Source of the DNA: Ktedonobacterales bacterium
GTDB taxonomy: Bacteria; Chloroflexota; Ktedonobacteria; Ktedonobacterales; DATBGS01
Reading direction: 5' to 3'
Assembly: GCA_036557285.1 (NCBI GenBank)
Contig: DATBHW010000044.1
Span: 1 to 64,000 of the forward strand
DNA length: 64,000 nucleotides
Shown here: positions 27,652 through 37,302 of the stretch, one piece after another
Position numbering within the stretch: position 1 is the stretch's first letter
Layout: every line of letters starts with the position of its first letter
Program-made: the position numbers and the translations under genes
The notes under the pieces: model-generated
The model's database searches: none
Told to the model about the DNA's origin: nothing
Seen by the model: the letters and a program-made list of their open reading frames with translations, nothing else

Positions 27652-27777
27652 GGTTCCACCAACTATCGGGGGCTGCCACTTGTAGCGCCGCCTTCCAGGC
27701 GGCCAGCGTTGGCCGCCTGGAAGGCGGCGCTACAAGTAACGGGTCTCGCTTGCCAAAACCTCATGTCTGGTGGAACC
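27652..27777. mobile_element. MITE-like element with 9-bp target-site duplication
   Basis: A 126-bp element begins GGTTCCACCA and ends with the inverse TGGTGGAACC. It is flanked on both sides by GCAGGGCAG (27643-27651 and 27778-27786), a perfect 9-bp direct duplication. The interior is an inverted pair of the dispersed palindrome (CTTGTAGCGCCGCC ... and its inverse GCGCTACAAG). It has no coding capacity, so it was probably moved by a transposase in trans. A diverged sister element is at 45071-45231. Confidence 0.85.
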
Positions 27778-27880
27778 GCAGGGCAGAGGCGCTCGGCGGA
27801 ACCTTCAATGAGGTATGACGAATAGAGGGGGACATGTGCAACATGCCTGCGCCCGCCTGGCGCGCGAGGGAGGGGCGCTC

Positions 27881-28609
27881 TCAGCGTCGGGCAGGGGTGC
27901 GCCGCTTGAATCGGGCGCGGAAGAGTTCATAGATCGTCAGGCCGATATACACCAGCGAGCGCCTGACGTTGATCGAAGACGACTCCAGGGTATAGCGGGT
28001 GGGAATCGGCACTTCTTCGATAAGCATATGCTGTAAGACCGCATCAACAATCATCTGGCTGTCGAAGACAAAATCATCGGAATAGGCGTGATAGTTCAGG
28101 CGCTCCAGCACTGTGCGGCGATAGGCTTTGAAGCCGCTGTGCAGTTCGCTGAAGCGCGTCCCCAGCAGCAGGTTTTCGATAGCCGTCGTGAGCTTATTGC
28201 CCCAGTAGCGATAGAGCGGCATGCCGCCCTGGCGGGGATCAGCGCCCCTGGCAAAGCGCGAACCGAAGGTGAAATCAGCGCGGCCTTTCAGGATGGGTTC
28301 TACCAGGCGCACGATGGATTTGGGGTCGTATTGATAATCCGCGTGGAGCAAGACCACTACCTCAGCGCCCATGCGCAGCGCCTCATCGTAGCACGTCTTC
28401 TGATTCGCCCCATAGCCCTTATTGCGTTCGTGCAGAATGAGCATCAACCCCAACTCGCGGGCTACTTCAGCGGTGCGATCACGGCTGGCGTCATCCACCA
28501 CCAGCACCTCAGCCTCCAGTTCCGCCGGGATTTCCCGCACCGTCTGCGCCAGCGTCTGTTCGGCCATAAAAGCTGGCAAGGTCACAACCACACGCGCGCC
28601 CATCCCCAT
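27881..28609 (-). CDS. Family 2 glycosyltransferase (dolichyl/undecaprenyl-phosphate-sugar synthase type)
   Basis: A 242-residue GT-A enzyme. VLVVDDASRDRTAEVA supplies the nucleotide-binding Asp-Asp, VVLLHADYQYDP the D-x-D-like metal site, and SGFKAYRR is a conserved acceptor-loop motif. It has no obvious TM helix, unlike DPM1 forms with C-terminal anchors. It would transfer a sugar from a nucleotide donor to a lipid phosphate or other acceptor for envelope glycans. A MITE lies between it and secD. GGAG lies upstream of the ATG at 28609. Confidence 0.87.
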   Translation of the reverse strand: MGMGARVVVTLPAFMAEQTLAQTVREIPAELEAEVLVVDDASRDRTAEVARELGLMLILHERNKGYGANQKTCYDEALRMGAEVVVLLHADYQYDPKSIVRLVEPILKGRADFTFGSRFARGADPRQGGMPLYRYWGNKLTTAIENLLLGTRFSELHSGFKAYRRTVLERLNYHAYSDDFVFDSQMIVDAVLQHMLIEEVPIPTRYTLESSSINVRRSLVYIGLTIYELFRARFKRRTPARR

Positions 28610-29000
28610 GATAGCTCCTTCGTTGCAGATGGTGGCCGCTCCTGGCGACGATTGCTCTGCTCTATCAAGCGCGGCCTACTGAACACGGCTATTCTAACAG
28701 TTCGTCAGCAAGGTCTCAAGCCCAACAGGACTTTTGGGTCGGCGCTCCGGCTGGGCCAGCCGGAACCAGCGGCGGGCCATGCTGGCTCTCGCGCCCACCT
28801 ATCGGACTATAAGAAGACCGATCACATGACACCGCTGGCTATGACTTTCGACCTAACCGCCAATAGACCTTTCCACCTTCAAGAAATAGACCGTTTCGGA
28901 CTCTCTCTCTGCGGCTGCTCTCCACTATACTTTCCCTGGTAAGAAAACACAACCGCAGCACATCGCGGGCATACACCAATAGACCTTGAAAGGACTTGGT
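28610..29000. other. Divergent intergenic region before the ABC exporter
   Basis: No gene is supported. AATAGACC occurs three times in the same orientation (28862, 28885 and 28978). A TATACT at 28926-28931 is a possible -10 for the exporter operon but lacks a clear -35. The repeats could be regulator sites. Confidence 0.35.
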
Positions 29001-29936
29001 ATGGAAAACAAAACCGTCATCAGCATTCAAGACCTGACCGTCTCCTATGGCGAGGTCAAAGCTGTGGATGGCGTCTCATTCGAGATCGCGGAAGGCGAAT
29101 GCTTTGGCCTGCTTGGCCCCAACGGCGCGGGCAAAACCACCACGCTCTCCTGCCTGGAGGGGCTGAAGAAGCCGGACAGCGGCAGGATCACCGTTGAGGG
29201 GTTAGATGTCCAGAAGGACAGCGTGAAAGTCAAACAGAGACTCGGCGTGCAGCTTCAGGACACCACCCTGTTCCCTGACCTGACCTGCGCTGAACTGGTC
29301 GAACTCTACGCCAGCTTCTACAACGTCTTTCTCAGCCGCAAACAGATCATCAGCTATCTGGAACACTTTGATCTTCAGGAGAAAGCCCGATCAAAGGCAA
29401 ATCAATTATCGGGCGGGCAGCGTCAGCGGCTGGCGCTGGCGCTGGCCGTTGCGCACGATCCACGTATTGTCGTGCTGGACGAGCCAACCACCGGCCTGGA
29501 CCCGCAGGCGCGGCGCGGCATATGGGACAGCATCCGCCGCATGCGTTCAGAGGGCCGCACCGTCATTCTGACGACCCACTATATGGAAGAAGCCGAAGTC
29601 CTGTGCAAGCGCATTGGCATCATTGATCACGGCAAGATTCTGGCGCTCGATACTCCGCACGCCCTCACCAGCCAGCTTGGCGAAGCCGCAACCTTGAGCG
29701 CCGACGTGGAACTGGACCCGGAGCATATCGCCAGGATCAAAGTCCTGGCCGGTGTCTCTTCGGTCAGCTATGACGGCGGGCAGCTAGAGGTTCAGACGAC
29801 GCAATCGCAGCAGACGCTGGCCGACCTGCAACTGATCGCCGTCGGGGCGGGACGCTCCATCCGCAATGTCAACATCCGCCAGCCCAATCTGGAAGATGTC
29901 TTTCTCTCGATGACGGGGCGCAAGATTCGTGATTAG
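29001..29936 (+). CDS. ABC-2 type exporter, ATP-binding protein
   Basis: A 311-residue ATPase of the drug/lipid exporter (DrrA/CcmA) class. Walker A is LGPNGAGKTTT, the signature LSGGQRQRLALALA, Walker B VLDEPTTGLDP and the switch His lies in TTHYMEEAE. A C-terminal extension of about 90 residues (after ALTSQLGEAA) is typical of DrrA-like proteins. AAAGGA lies six bases before the ATG. It works with the membrane subunit 92 bp downstream and is cotranscribed with a two-component system that probably controls it. Confidence 0.93.
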   Translation: MENKTVISIQDLTVSYGEVKAVDGVSFEIAEGECFGLLGPNGAGKTTTLSCLEGLKKPDSGRITVEGLDVQKDSVKVKQRLGVQLQDTTLFPDLTCAELVELYASFYNVFLSRKQIISYLEHFDLQEKARSKANQLSGGQRQRLALALAVAHDPRIVVLDEPTTGLDPQARRGIWDSIRRMRSEGRTVILTTHYMEEAEVLCKRIGIIDHGKILALDTPHALTSQLGEAATLSADVELDPEHIARIKVLAGVSSVSYDGGQLEVQTTQSQQTLADLQLIAVGAGRSIRNVNIRQPNLEDVFLSMTGRKIRD

Positions 29937-30020
29937 CGCCAGGCCAGCGGGCAACGCTTGAACATCAGCCAAGCCGATGGATGAGAGCGATAGACGATAA
30001 ACGAGAGATGATATAAGGAG

Positions 30021-30036
30021 TGTTTCACGTGAAACG
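30021..30036. promoter_or_regulatory. parS: Candidate parS (ParB binding) site 2
   Basis: TGTTTCACGTGAAACG matches the parS consensus TGTTNCACGTGAAACA at 15 of 16 positions. The palindromic core TTTCACGTGAAA is perfect. It overlaps the GTG start codon and first codons of the ABC permease gene, 23 kb from site 1. Confidence 0.72.
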
Positions 30037-30805
30037 TTTTTTCATTTCCTTGAAGATGGTCTTCCTGGGAACCATCCGTAACCGTACAGCAACGTTCTTC
30101 AACTTGATCTTCCCAATGGTGCTGTTCCTGTTCTTTGGCTACATTTTCAAGGGCGGCACGAACGTGACCGGCACAGCCCAGACTGGCGGGATCAATACCG
30201 CCCTCTGGCTGCTGCCCGGCATCATCACGATCAGCATCGCCACGAACGGCATCTTTAATTCGATGCCGATGGTCATGCTGCGGGAAAACGGCGTTTTTCG
30301 CCGTATCCAGGCGACACCCATGCCCGTTTCACAGTATCTGCTGGCGCGCATCGTCATTCAACTGGTGGTGGTGGCAATGCAGGTCGTGCTGGCGCTGATT
30401 ATCGCGGCCATCGCCTTCCAGGCGTATCCTGAAAGCAGCGGCTGGTATCTGGATGTGGCCTTTATCCTGATCGGCGCGGTGGTCTTTATTACCATCGGTC
30501 AGTTTATTGCCGCCGTCTCGCCGCGCTTCGAGACGGCCAATATCATCTCGCAGATCATCAACCTGCCGCTCGTCTTCTTGAGCAACATCTACATTCCTTT
30601 CTCTATCATGCCAGATGCTGTTCAGAAGGTTGGCCGCGCCCTGCCGGGCTTCCTGATGGTGGATGTGCTGCGCCCGGCGATGATTGTGGGCAATGTCTCG
30701 CAGGCAGGGACCACCCTCAACAATCCGCTGGTTGACCTGGCCGGACTTGGGATATACTTTATCGTAGCCCTGGTGATTTCCGCTCGTTTCTTCCGCTGGT
30801 CGTAA
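30029..30805 (+). CDS. ABC-2 type exporter, permease
   Basis: A 258-residue integral membrane protein with six predicted helices. MRENGVFRRIQATPMP-like MLRENGVFRRIQATPM is the ABC-2 cytoplasmic gating/coupling segment before the second helix. The GTG start at 30029 has AAGGAG eight bases upstream. The GTG at 30020, nine bases earlier, has no room for a ribosome site. The substrate is unknown. Drugs, lipids or peptides are typical. The start region contains the parS-like palindrome. Confidence 0.92.
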   Translation: MKRFFISLKMVFLGTIRNRTATFFNLIFPMVLFLFFGYIFKGGTNVTGTAQTGGINTALWLLPGIITISIATNGIFNSMPMVMLRENGVFRRIQATPMPVSQYLLARIVIQLVVVAMQVVLALIIAAIAFQAYPESSGWYLDVAFILIGAVVFITIGQFIAAVSPRFETANIISQIINLPLVFLSNIYIPFSIMPDAVQKVGRALPGFLMVDVLRPAMIVGNVSQAGTTLNNPLVDLAGLGIYFIVALVISARFFRWS

Positions 30806-30835
30806 CACGACGTAACCAGAGTTAAGGAGGCGCCC

Positions 30836-32143
30836 GTGACGGAGCTAGAACGTCTGAGCCGATCAAGCCGCAGAGAAACTCTTTTCTGGCTGCTCGTTAC
30901 CGTCGGCCTGCTCGCCTACTGCCTCGTTGGCGCCTTCGCGGATCAGCCAGATATGCTCTACACCTGGAGAGGAGCGGCGCTTATCCTCCTCTCCATCGGC
31001 TATCTCTCCTGGTACGCTGCCTGGGCCGTGAAGCACGCCCGCAAAAAGCATATGGTCATCGGCAGTTGGCCGATACCCTGGCGGACCGCGCTCTCCCGCT
31101 GGGGATGGGTCTTTGTGACGATCTGCCTGATGACTGCGCTGAGTCCGATGATGGGCTGGATGTTCTGGGCAACGTTCGGCATGGCGCTGGGCATGTTCCG
31201 GTTTCCCCTGGCGCTGCTCCCGGCGGGGCTGAGCATTCTCGGCGTGTTTTACGCGCTGATCTGGACCACAGGCCCACCGCCGGAAGCCATCATCTGGATC
31301 GCTATCTCGATGGGCATGGGCATCTTAAGCGTTGGCTATACGACCTACACCTCCAGTCGGTTGAGGCGCGAGCGTGTTGAGCGTGAACACGTCTTCAGCG
31401 CCCTGGAGGACGCGCACCGCCAGCTCGCCGACGCGCACCGCCAGCTTGAGCTTTCCGCCGAACGCGAGGCCGAAATGGCGGTGATCTCCGAGCGCGGGCG
31501 GCTGGCCCGCGAGATGCACGACACCATCGGACACGCCCTGGTGCTGATTGCCGTCAAGCTGGAGGCCGCCCAGCGGCTGCGCGCGGTCAATCCTGAGCGC
31601 GCCGATCACGAAATCGAAGTGACCAAAGAAATTGTTCGCAGCACCATGAGCGAGATGCGCGCCTCGCTGGCGAATCTGCGCCTGCCCATGCCCACCCAGC
31701 AATCCATCGCTGAAATGCTGGCCCGACGCGCCCGCGAAAGCAGCGAGCGCGCTGGCTTTCACATGATCTATCACATCGAGCCGGACCTGGGCGACATCTC
31801 CACCCCCGTCCGCGAGGCGCTCTATCGCATCGGGGCCGAGGCGCTCACCAATATTGAAAAGCACGCCCACGCCCATGCCGTCACACTCAGCCTTTTGCGC
31901 TACGAAGAAACAATCACCCTCCAGGTTGAAGATGACGGCGTGGGCCTGCCCGCGCTCGTCACCGCCGGACAGCGATCAGCCGAGACGCAGCCTAACCGGC
32001 CCTCCAGCCCCCCAGGCCATTACGGCATCACCGGCATGCGCGAGCGAGTCGAAGCCCTGGGCGGGCGCTTGAGCCTCACCTCTCGCCCCAATAGAGGAAC
32101 TATCGTCGAAGCCAGTCTGCCACGCTCGGCTGCCTTGAATTGA
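30836..32143 (+). CDS. Sensor histidine kinase (NarL-partner, HisKA_3 type)
   Basis: A 435-residue membrane kinase with four or more N-terminal TM helices and almost no extracytoplasmic domain. A coiled-coil linker (HVFSALEDAHRQLADAHRQL) follows, then the H-box REMHDTIGHAL with phospho-acceptor His228 and a HATPase domain with GAEALTNIEKHA and GITGMRERVEALGG. The intramembrane-sensing layout resembles LiaS/DesK envelope-stress kinases. GTG start with TAAGGAGG. It is placed between the exporter and its response regulator gene, so it probably senses envelope stress or the exported compound. Confidence 0.93.
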   Translation: MTELERLSRSSRRETLFWLLVTVGLLAYCLVGAFADQPDMLYTWRGAALILLSIGYLSWYAAWAVKHARKKHMVIGSWPIPWRTALSRWGWVFVTICLMTALSPMMGWMFWATFGMALGMFRFPLALLPAGLSILGVFYALIWTTGPPPEAIIWIAISMGMGILSVGYTTYTSSRLRRERVEREHVFSALEDAHRQLADAHRQLELSAEREAEMAVISERGRLAREMHDTIGHALVLIAVKLEAAQRLRAVNPERADHEIEVTKEIVRSTMSEMRASLANLRLPMPTQQSIAEMLARRARESSERAGFHMIYHIEPDLGDISTPVREALYRIGAEALTNIEKHAHAHAVTLSLLRYEETITLQVEDDGVGLPALVTAGQRSAETQPNRPSSPPGHYGITGMRERVEALGGRLSLTSRPNRGTIVEASLPRSAALN

Positions 32144-32152
32144 GGATTCACC

Positions 32153-32821
32153 ATGCAAGAGCAGCGCCCCATTCGCATCCTGCTTTGTGAAGATCAGACC
32201 TTGATGCGTGAGGGATTAAAAACGATCCTTGAACTGGACAGCGACTCCCCTCCTTTCGAGATCATCGGAGAGGCCAGCGACGGCGAAGAAGCGGTGCGCC
32301 AGGCGAGCAGGCTTTCGCCCGACATCGTCTTGATGGACATTCAGATGCCCAAACAAAACGGCGTCCAGGCCACTGCGGCCATCAGCGCCACTCTTCCGGC
32401 CACGCGTGTCGTTATCCTGACCACCTTTGATAACGACGATTACGTCTTCGAGGCCATCAAAGCGGGCGCGATGGGCTATCTGCTCAAAGACACTCCGGCC
32501 AACGACCTGGCCGCCACGATTCGTCGCGTCCACCAGGGCGAATCGTTTATTCAGCCCAAGGTTGCTACCAAGCTGCTCATGGAGTTTGGCCGACGCGGAG
32601 CGTCTGCTAAAGGAGCTTCCCCCGAAGAGGAGGAACTCAGCCAGCGCGAACTGGATGTTCTCAAACTGCTGGCGCTGGGAGCCAGCAATCGTGATATTGC
32701 CGCCCGGCTTGTGCTGGCGGAAGGCACCGTCAAAAACCATGTCTCCAGCATCTTAATCAAGCTGCACGCGGCCAATCGAACCCAGGCGGCGAATATGGCC
32801 CGCGAGCGCGGCTTAATCTGA
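32153..32821 (+). CDS. NarL/LuxR-family response regulator
   Basis: A 222-residue two-domain regulator. The receiver has acidic residues in LCEDQ, phospho-acceptor Asp62 in VLMDIQMP, Thr in VILTTFD and Lys in YLLKDTPAND. The C-terminal LuxR-type HTH reads SQRELDVLKLLALGASN and AEGTVKNHVSSIL. It is nine bases after the kinase gene. It likely activates the exporter operon. The ATP synthase operon promoter follows directly. Confidence 0.95.
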   Translation: MQEQRPIRILLCEDQTLMREGLKTILELDSDSPPFEIIGEASDGEEAVRQASRLSPDIVLMDIQMPKQNGVQATAAISATLPATRVVILTTFDNDDYVFEAIKAGAMGYLLKDTPANDLAATIRRVHQGESFIQPKVATKLLMEFGRRGASAKGASPEEEELSQRELDVLKLLALGASNRDIAARLVLAEGTVKNHVSSILIKLHAANRTQAANMARERGLI

Positions 32822-32835
32822 TTGGGCGCAGATAT

Positions 32836-32864
32836 TTGCACACACTCAAACTTTGTGCTACAAT
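32836..32864 (+). promoter_or_regulatory. Promoter of the ATP synthase operon
   Basis: TTGCAC (32836-32841), a 17-bp spacer and TACAAT (32859-32864), with TG one base before the -10. It starts 15 bp after the response regulator stop codon. Confidence 0.75.
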
Positions 32865-32899
32865 CCCAGCGGCGCACAGCGTGGACGCCAGATAATTCG

Positions 32900-33145
32900 A
32901 TGAAGAACAAGAACAATCGACAAGTAAACAACGGGCTAGATCGCTCGTCTATTAATGCTTTTGCCGTTGCCAGCCAGGTAGCCTTTGGTATTATCACGCC
33001 CCTGGTTGGTGGCGCGATCATCGGTTGGTATCTTGACTCGCAAGTCTTCCACGATTCTGTGCCAATAGCGACACTAATCGGGCTGCTGCTTGGCCTGGCC
33101 GCTGGCGTGTATGGGCTTATCAGGCTCATCTCCTTACTAAGCTAG
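32900..33145 (+). CDS. atpI: AtpI/AtpZ-type small membrane protein of the ATP synthase operon
   Basis: An 81-residue protein with two TM helices (FAVASQVAFGIITPLVGGAII and PIATLIGLLLGLAAGVYGLI) and the Gly-rich GGAIIGWYLD motif of the AtpI/AtpZ family. These proteins assist c-ring assembly or carry Ca/Mg across the membrane in some species. The start at 32900 removes a 26-residue non-homologous leader. It is the first gene of the operon, 110 bp before atpB. Confidence 0.82.
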   Translation: MKNKNNRQVNNGLDRSSINAFAVASQVAFGIITPLVGGAIIGWYLDSQVFHDSVPIATLIGLLLGLAAGVYGLIRLISLLS

Positions 33146-33255
33146 CAGCGGGACTTCCGCCGCCAGCGGATGTTGCCCGCTGTACATGTAGAACTAGGGG
33201 GAGCGGTCGGAACATCAGAATGTAGGTGGCGGCCCGGCAGGAAGGGGGAATTCGG

Positions 33256-34107
33256 ATGTTCTGGAATCTGCCGGACATCAAGATCGCTCCAGATTTATTG
33301 TTCTACATCGGGCCTATGCCCGTCTCCAATACCCTCCTCGCCACGTGGTTCAGCGTCATCGTTGTGCTTGCCATTGGCTTTCTGGCAAAACGCAATCTCT
33401 CGCTGGTCCCGCGTGGCGTCTCAAACTTCTTTGAGTGGGTCTTCGAGCAGATTCTGAACCTCTGCGAAGAGGTTGCCGGACGCGAGCGCGGCAGGAAGTT
33501 CTTCCCGCTGGTTTGCACTATCTTCCTGTTTGTCCTCGTCTCCAACTACCTGGAGTTGATCCCATTCGTCGAGTCAATCGGAACGATCAATCATCCCAAC
33601 GTCCATCCATTTCTGGGCGTTTTCCTCTACCAGAAGGCCGATTCCAACGCCATCACGCCCTGGGTGCGTCCGGCTTCTACCGATCTGAATATGACGATTG
33701 GCCTGGCGATCATCTCGGTCATCGCTACCCAGATTTACGGCTTCCGCATGCTTGGCCCGAAGCTTCAGCTTGGGCGCTACTTCACCTTGCGCGATGGCCC
33801 CATCGGCCTCTTCGTTGGCATTCTGGAAGCCGTTCTGGAACTGGCGCGCGTCATCTCATTTAGCTTCCGTCTTTTTGGCAACATCTTCGCTGGCGACGTG
33901 CTGCTGCTGGTCATGGCGTTCCTGATCCCGGCGCTGGGTCCGGTCCCCTTCCTGCTGCTGGAAGTGCTGATCGGGCTGGTCCAGGCGTTCGTCTTTGCCA
34001 TGCTCACGCTCGTCTTCATGACCCTGGGTACGACGGCACACGGAGGTGAGGAAGGACACGGCGAGGAACATCGCGGCGGGGCAGCCGTTGAGAGCGTCGC
34101 GCACTAG
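33256..34107 (+). CDS. atpB: ATP synthase Fo subunit a
   Basis: A 283-residue membrane stator subunit that forms the proton half-channels. The essential Arg is in the helix reading ELARVISFSFRLFGNIFAGDVLL, and the last helices contain LIGLVQAFVFAMLTLVFM, both standard. AAGGGGG precedes the ATG. The His/Glu-rich C-terminal tail (HGGEEGHGEEHRGG) is an unusual short extension that could bind metal. Confidence 0.96.
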   Translation: MFWNLPDIKIAPDLLFYIGPMPVSNTLLATWFSVIVVLAIGFLAKRNLSLVPRGVSNFFEWVFEQILNLCEEVAGRERGRKFFPLVCTIFLFVLVSNYLELIPFVESIGTINHPNVHPFLGVFLYQKADSNAITPWVRPASTDLNMTIGLAIISVIATQIYGFRMLGPKLQLGRYFTLRDGPIGLFVGILEAVLELARVISFSFRLFGNIFAGDVLLLVMAFLIPALGPVPFLLLEVLIGLVQAFVFAMLTLVFMTLGTTAHGGEEGHGEEHRGGAAVESVAH

Positions 34108-34168
34108 CTGCGCCCACTCCTGCGCCTTCGGGCGGAGGTGAAATAGAGGCGAATCGCACTTTTCCTGA

Positions 34169-34462
<294 letters not shown>

Positions 34463-34504
34463 TGTCGCCTACCAACCTCTTCAAGAAGAAAGGAGGGGCC
34501 ACCA

Positions 34505-35005
34505 TTGGAGAATGGTTTGGGTATTAATGCCTGGTTCCTCGCGTCGCAGATCGTCAGCTTTCTGATCCTCTTCTTCGTCTTGTCGAAGTGGGTCTTCCCA
34601 GCGATCATGAAGACGCTGGATAAGCGCACAGCGGTCATCAAGGAAGGCGTTGATAACGCCGCCAGGGCGCAGCAAGAACTGGCAGCGACAAAAATACAGG
34701 TAGCGCAGATGCTTGATGAGGCTCGCAAGGAAGCCGCGCACACGCTGGCCCAGGCCACGCAGGCGGCGGAGCATGTGCGGGCGGAGATCGAGCAGCAGGC
34801 CCACAATCGCGCCAACGAGATCGTTCAGCAGGCGCAGGTACGCATCCAGCAGGAAGTGGCGCAGGCGCGGGCGCAGCTACGCAGCCAGGTCGCCGACCTC
34901 GCTATCCTGGCTGCCGGGCAGGTGGTCAACGCTTCGCTCGACGATGCGGGCCACCGCCGCCTGGTTGACGAGTTCGTGGCGCAAGCAAAGGAACTGCAAT
35001 GCTAA
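34505..35005 (+). CDS. atpF: ATP synthase Fo subunit b
   Basis: A 166-residue peripheral-stalk subunit with one N-terminal TM helix (FLASQIVSFLILFFVLSKWVF) and a long Ala/Gln/Glu-rich coiled coil that dimerises and reaches F1. The start is TTG with AAAGGAGG seven bases upstream. The stop codon overlaps the atpH start (ATGCTAA), indicating coupled translation. Confidence 0.94.
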   Translation: MENGLGINAWFLASQIVSFLILFFVLSKWVFPAIMKTLDKRTAVIKEGVDNAARAQQELAATKIQVAQMLDEARKEAAHTLAQATQAAEHVRAEIEQQAHNRANEIVQQAQVRIQQEVAQARAQLRSQVADLAILAAGQVVNASLDDAGHRRLVDEFVAQAKELQC

Positions 35006-35724
35006 AGGGAGCGGTAGCGCGCCGCTATGCTGAGGCCGTCTTCGATCTCGGCGTCCAGCAAGGCACGCTGGACCGCTGGCAGAGTGACCTGCATCTCATA
35101 GCGGAAGCGTATAGCAATCGTAAACTCGCGTTTATCCTGCGCCAGCCAAGGATTCCCTTCGCGCGCAAGGAAGCTATTGTGCGTGACCTGCTGGAAAAGC
35201 GGGTCACGCCGCAGGCGTTCGCCCTGGCGTCGCTGCTGGTGGAGCGCGAACTGGTAGAACTGGGGCCGAAAGTCGCTGAGGCGTTCGATCAACAACTCAA
35301 CGACTATCACAACCGGGCTACTGCCATCGTCACCAGTGCTGTCCCGCTGGCCGCGTCACAGCAAGCGGAGGTCGCAGACTACTTGCAGGCGCTCACCGGC
35401 AAAACGATCAGCCTGGAGACCAGAGTGGACCCGGCCATTCTGGGCGGCATTACCGCTCAGATCGGTGACACCTTGATTGATGGCAGCGTGCGCCGCCGTC
35501 TGGCGCTCTTGCGCGACCAGATCATTCGCGGCGGCACAGGCGGCCCAGATGATGGGGCTGTGGCAGCAACGCTGGGCAATGGGCATGGCCCGGATAGCCC
35601 GGCGGCTCCTGCGAAGCCCTCTGCGCCAGCAGGCAAAGCCAATGGGCAATCATCCAGTGACCAGGCGTCTCCTGGCAAGCGAGCGGGTAATAAATCAGGG
35701 AATGGGAATCGGCCAAAGCGCTGA
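34999..35724 (+). CDS. atpH: ATP synthase F1 subunit delta with extended C-terminus
   Basis: A 241-residue OSCP-type delta subunit that ties subunit b to the top of F1. The family core (about residues 1-180) has AVARRYAEAVFDLG, LASLLVERELV and ILGGITAQIGDTLIDGSVRRRL. About 55 further residues rich in Gly, Pro, Ser, Asn and Lys form a disordered basic tail not normally present. It overlaps atpF by 7 bp and is followed by atpA after 12 bp. Confidence 0.94.
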   Translation: MLKGAVARRYAEAVFDLGVQQGTLDRWQSDLHLIAEAYSNRKLAFILRQPRIPFARKEAIVRDLLEKRVTPQAFALASLLVERELVELGPKVAEAFDQQLNDYHNRATAIVTSAVPLAASQQAEVADYLQALTGKTISLETRVDPAILGGITAQIGDTLIDGSVRRRLALLRDQIIRGGTGGPDDGAVAATLGNGHGPDSPAAPAKPSAPAGKANGQSSSDQASPGKRAGNKSGNGNRPKR

Positions 35725-35736
35725 GGAGATACAACT

Positions 35737-37272
35737 ATGGCAATCGCTGATGAAATCACTGAAGTAATCAAGCGACGCATCACCCAATTTGACGGCGCTG
35801 GCGCTGAAACCTCGCTGGTCAGCGTGGGTACCGTCATTGAAGTGGGCGATGGCATCGCTCGCGCCTATGGCCTCAGCGGCGTGCGTTATCTCGAACTGGT
35901 CGAGTTTCCACGCACAGGTATCATGGGCATGGCCTTTAACCTGGAAGAAGAAACCGTCGCCATCACCATCCTGGGCGACTTTACTCAGATTCACGAAGAC
36001 GACGAGGTGCGCACCACTGGCCGCATCATCGAAGTGCCGGTGGGCGACGCCCTGCTGGGCCGCGTCGTGAATCCGCTGGGCGAGCCGATTGACGACGCTG
36101 GCCCGATCAACACCACGAAGCGCCGCCCCGTCGAGCGCGTGGCCCCTGGCGTCATCACCCGCAAATCGGTGAACGTCCCCGTCCAGACGGGCATCAAGGC
36201 GATTGACGCCCTGATCCCCATCGGGCGCGGCCAGCGCGAACTGATTATCGGTGATCGCCAGACGGGCAAAACGGCTATCGCCATTGACACCATCATCAAT
36301 CAGAAGGGCAAAAACCTTCTGTGCATTTATGTCGCTATCGGCCAGAAGAACTTCCAGATCGCCCGCATCCGCGAGATTCTCAAGGAATACGGCGCGATGG
36401 AGTATACGATCATCGTGGCGGCAGGCGCGTCCGATCCCGCCCCGCTGAAGTATCTGGCCCCCTACGCAGGCTGCGCGATGGGCGAAGAGTTTATGGAGAC
36501 AGGCCGCGACGCGCTGATCATCTATGATGACCTGACCAAGCACGCCGAAGCCTATCGCAATATCTCGCTTATCATCCGCCGTCCTCCAGGGCGCGAAGCC
36601 TTCCCTGGTGACGTGTTCTATCTGCACTCTCGCCTGCTGGAGCGCGCCGCGCGTCTCAACGAGGACTACGGCGGCGGATCGCTGACGGCGCTGCCCATCA
36701 TCGAAACGAAGGGCAACGACGTGGCGGCCTATATCCCCACCAATGTGATCTCGATTACCGATGGTCAGATTTACCTGGAGCCTGACCTGTTCAACGCGGG
36801 CCAGCGTCCGGCGTTGAACGTCGGCATCTCCGTCTCGCGGGTGGGTACGAACGCCCAGACGCCCGGCATGAAGCAGGTTTCAGGCACGCTCAAGCTGGAC
36901 CTGGCCCAGTTCCGCGAACTGGCTGCCTTCGCCCAATTCGGCTCCTCCGATCTGGACAAAGCCACCAAAGCGCGCATTGATCTCGGCCAGCGCCAGACGG
37001 AAATCCTGAAGCAGCCGCAGTATAGGCCGATGCCAGTTGAGCACCAGATCATGATTCTGTGGGTGGCTGGCAACGGCTACCTCGATGATGTGCCGGTGGA
37101 AAAAGTGGCGGAATGGGAAGAAGCTTTCCACCGCTACATGGACGCTACGCATCCTGAGATCGGCCAGGATATATACGAAACCACTGTTACCAACCAGAAG
37201 AAGATCAGCAGCGAGCAGTTCGAGCAACTGCGCGCGGCTGTCGTCGAGTTCAAGAAGTCTGCGCCGCAATAA
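35737..37272 (+). CDS. atpA: ATP synthase F1 subunit alpha
   Basis: A 511-residue non-catalytic nucleotide-binding subunit of the hexameric head. The P-loop is [13 protein letters not shown]. The arginine finger lies in the conserved [16 protein letters not shown], and [27 protein letters not shown] is typical. It assembles with beta into the alpha3-beta3 ring. GAGGAG precedes the ATG. Confidence 0.98.
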   Translation: MAIADEITEVIKRRITQFDGAGAETSLVSVGTVIEVGDGIARAYGLSGVRYLELVEFPRTGIMGMAFNLEEETVAITILGDFTQIHEDDEVRTTGRIIEVPVGDALLGRVVNPLGEPIDDAGPINTTKRRPVERVAPGVITRKSVNVPVQTGIKAIDALIPIGRGQRELIIGDRQTGKTAIAIDTIINQKGKNLLCIYVAIGQKNFQIARIREILKEYGAMEYTIIVAAGASDPAPLKYLAPYAGCAMGEEFMETGRDALIIYDDLTKHAEAYRNISLIIRRPPGREAFPGDVFYLHSRLLERAARLNEDYGGGSLTALPIIETKGNDVAAYIPTNVISITDGQIYLEPDLFNAGQRPALNVGISVSRVGTNAQTPGMKQVSGTLKLDLAQFRELAAFAQFGSSDLDKATKARIDLGQRQTEILKQPQYRPMPVEHQIMILWVAGNGYLDDVPVEKVAEWEEAFHRYMDATHPEIGQDIYETTVTNQKKISSEQFEQLRAAVVEFKKSAPQ

Positions 37273-37302
37273 GAGCGCCTCAGAAAACCTCATGCCAGTC
37301 TG

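Noticed and set aside
27492-27662. An N-terminal extension of SecD to 27662
   Set aside because: It would translate through intergenic DNA up to the MITE terminal repeat and put non-signal sequence before the first TM helix.
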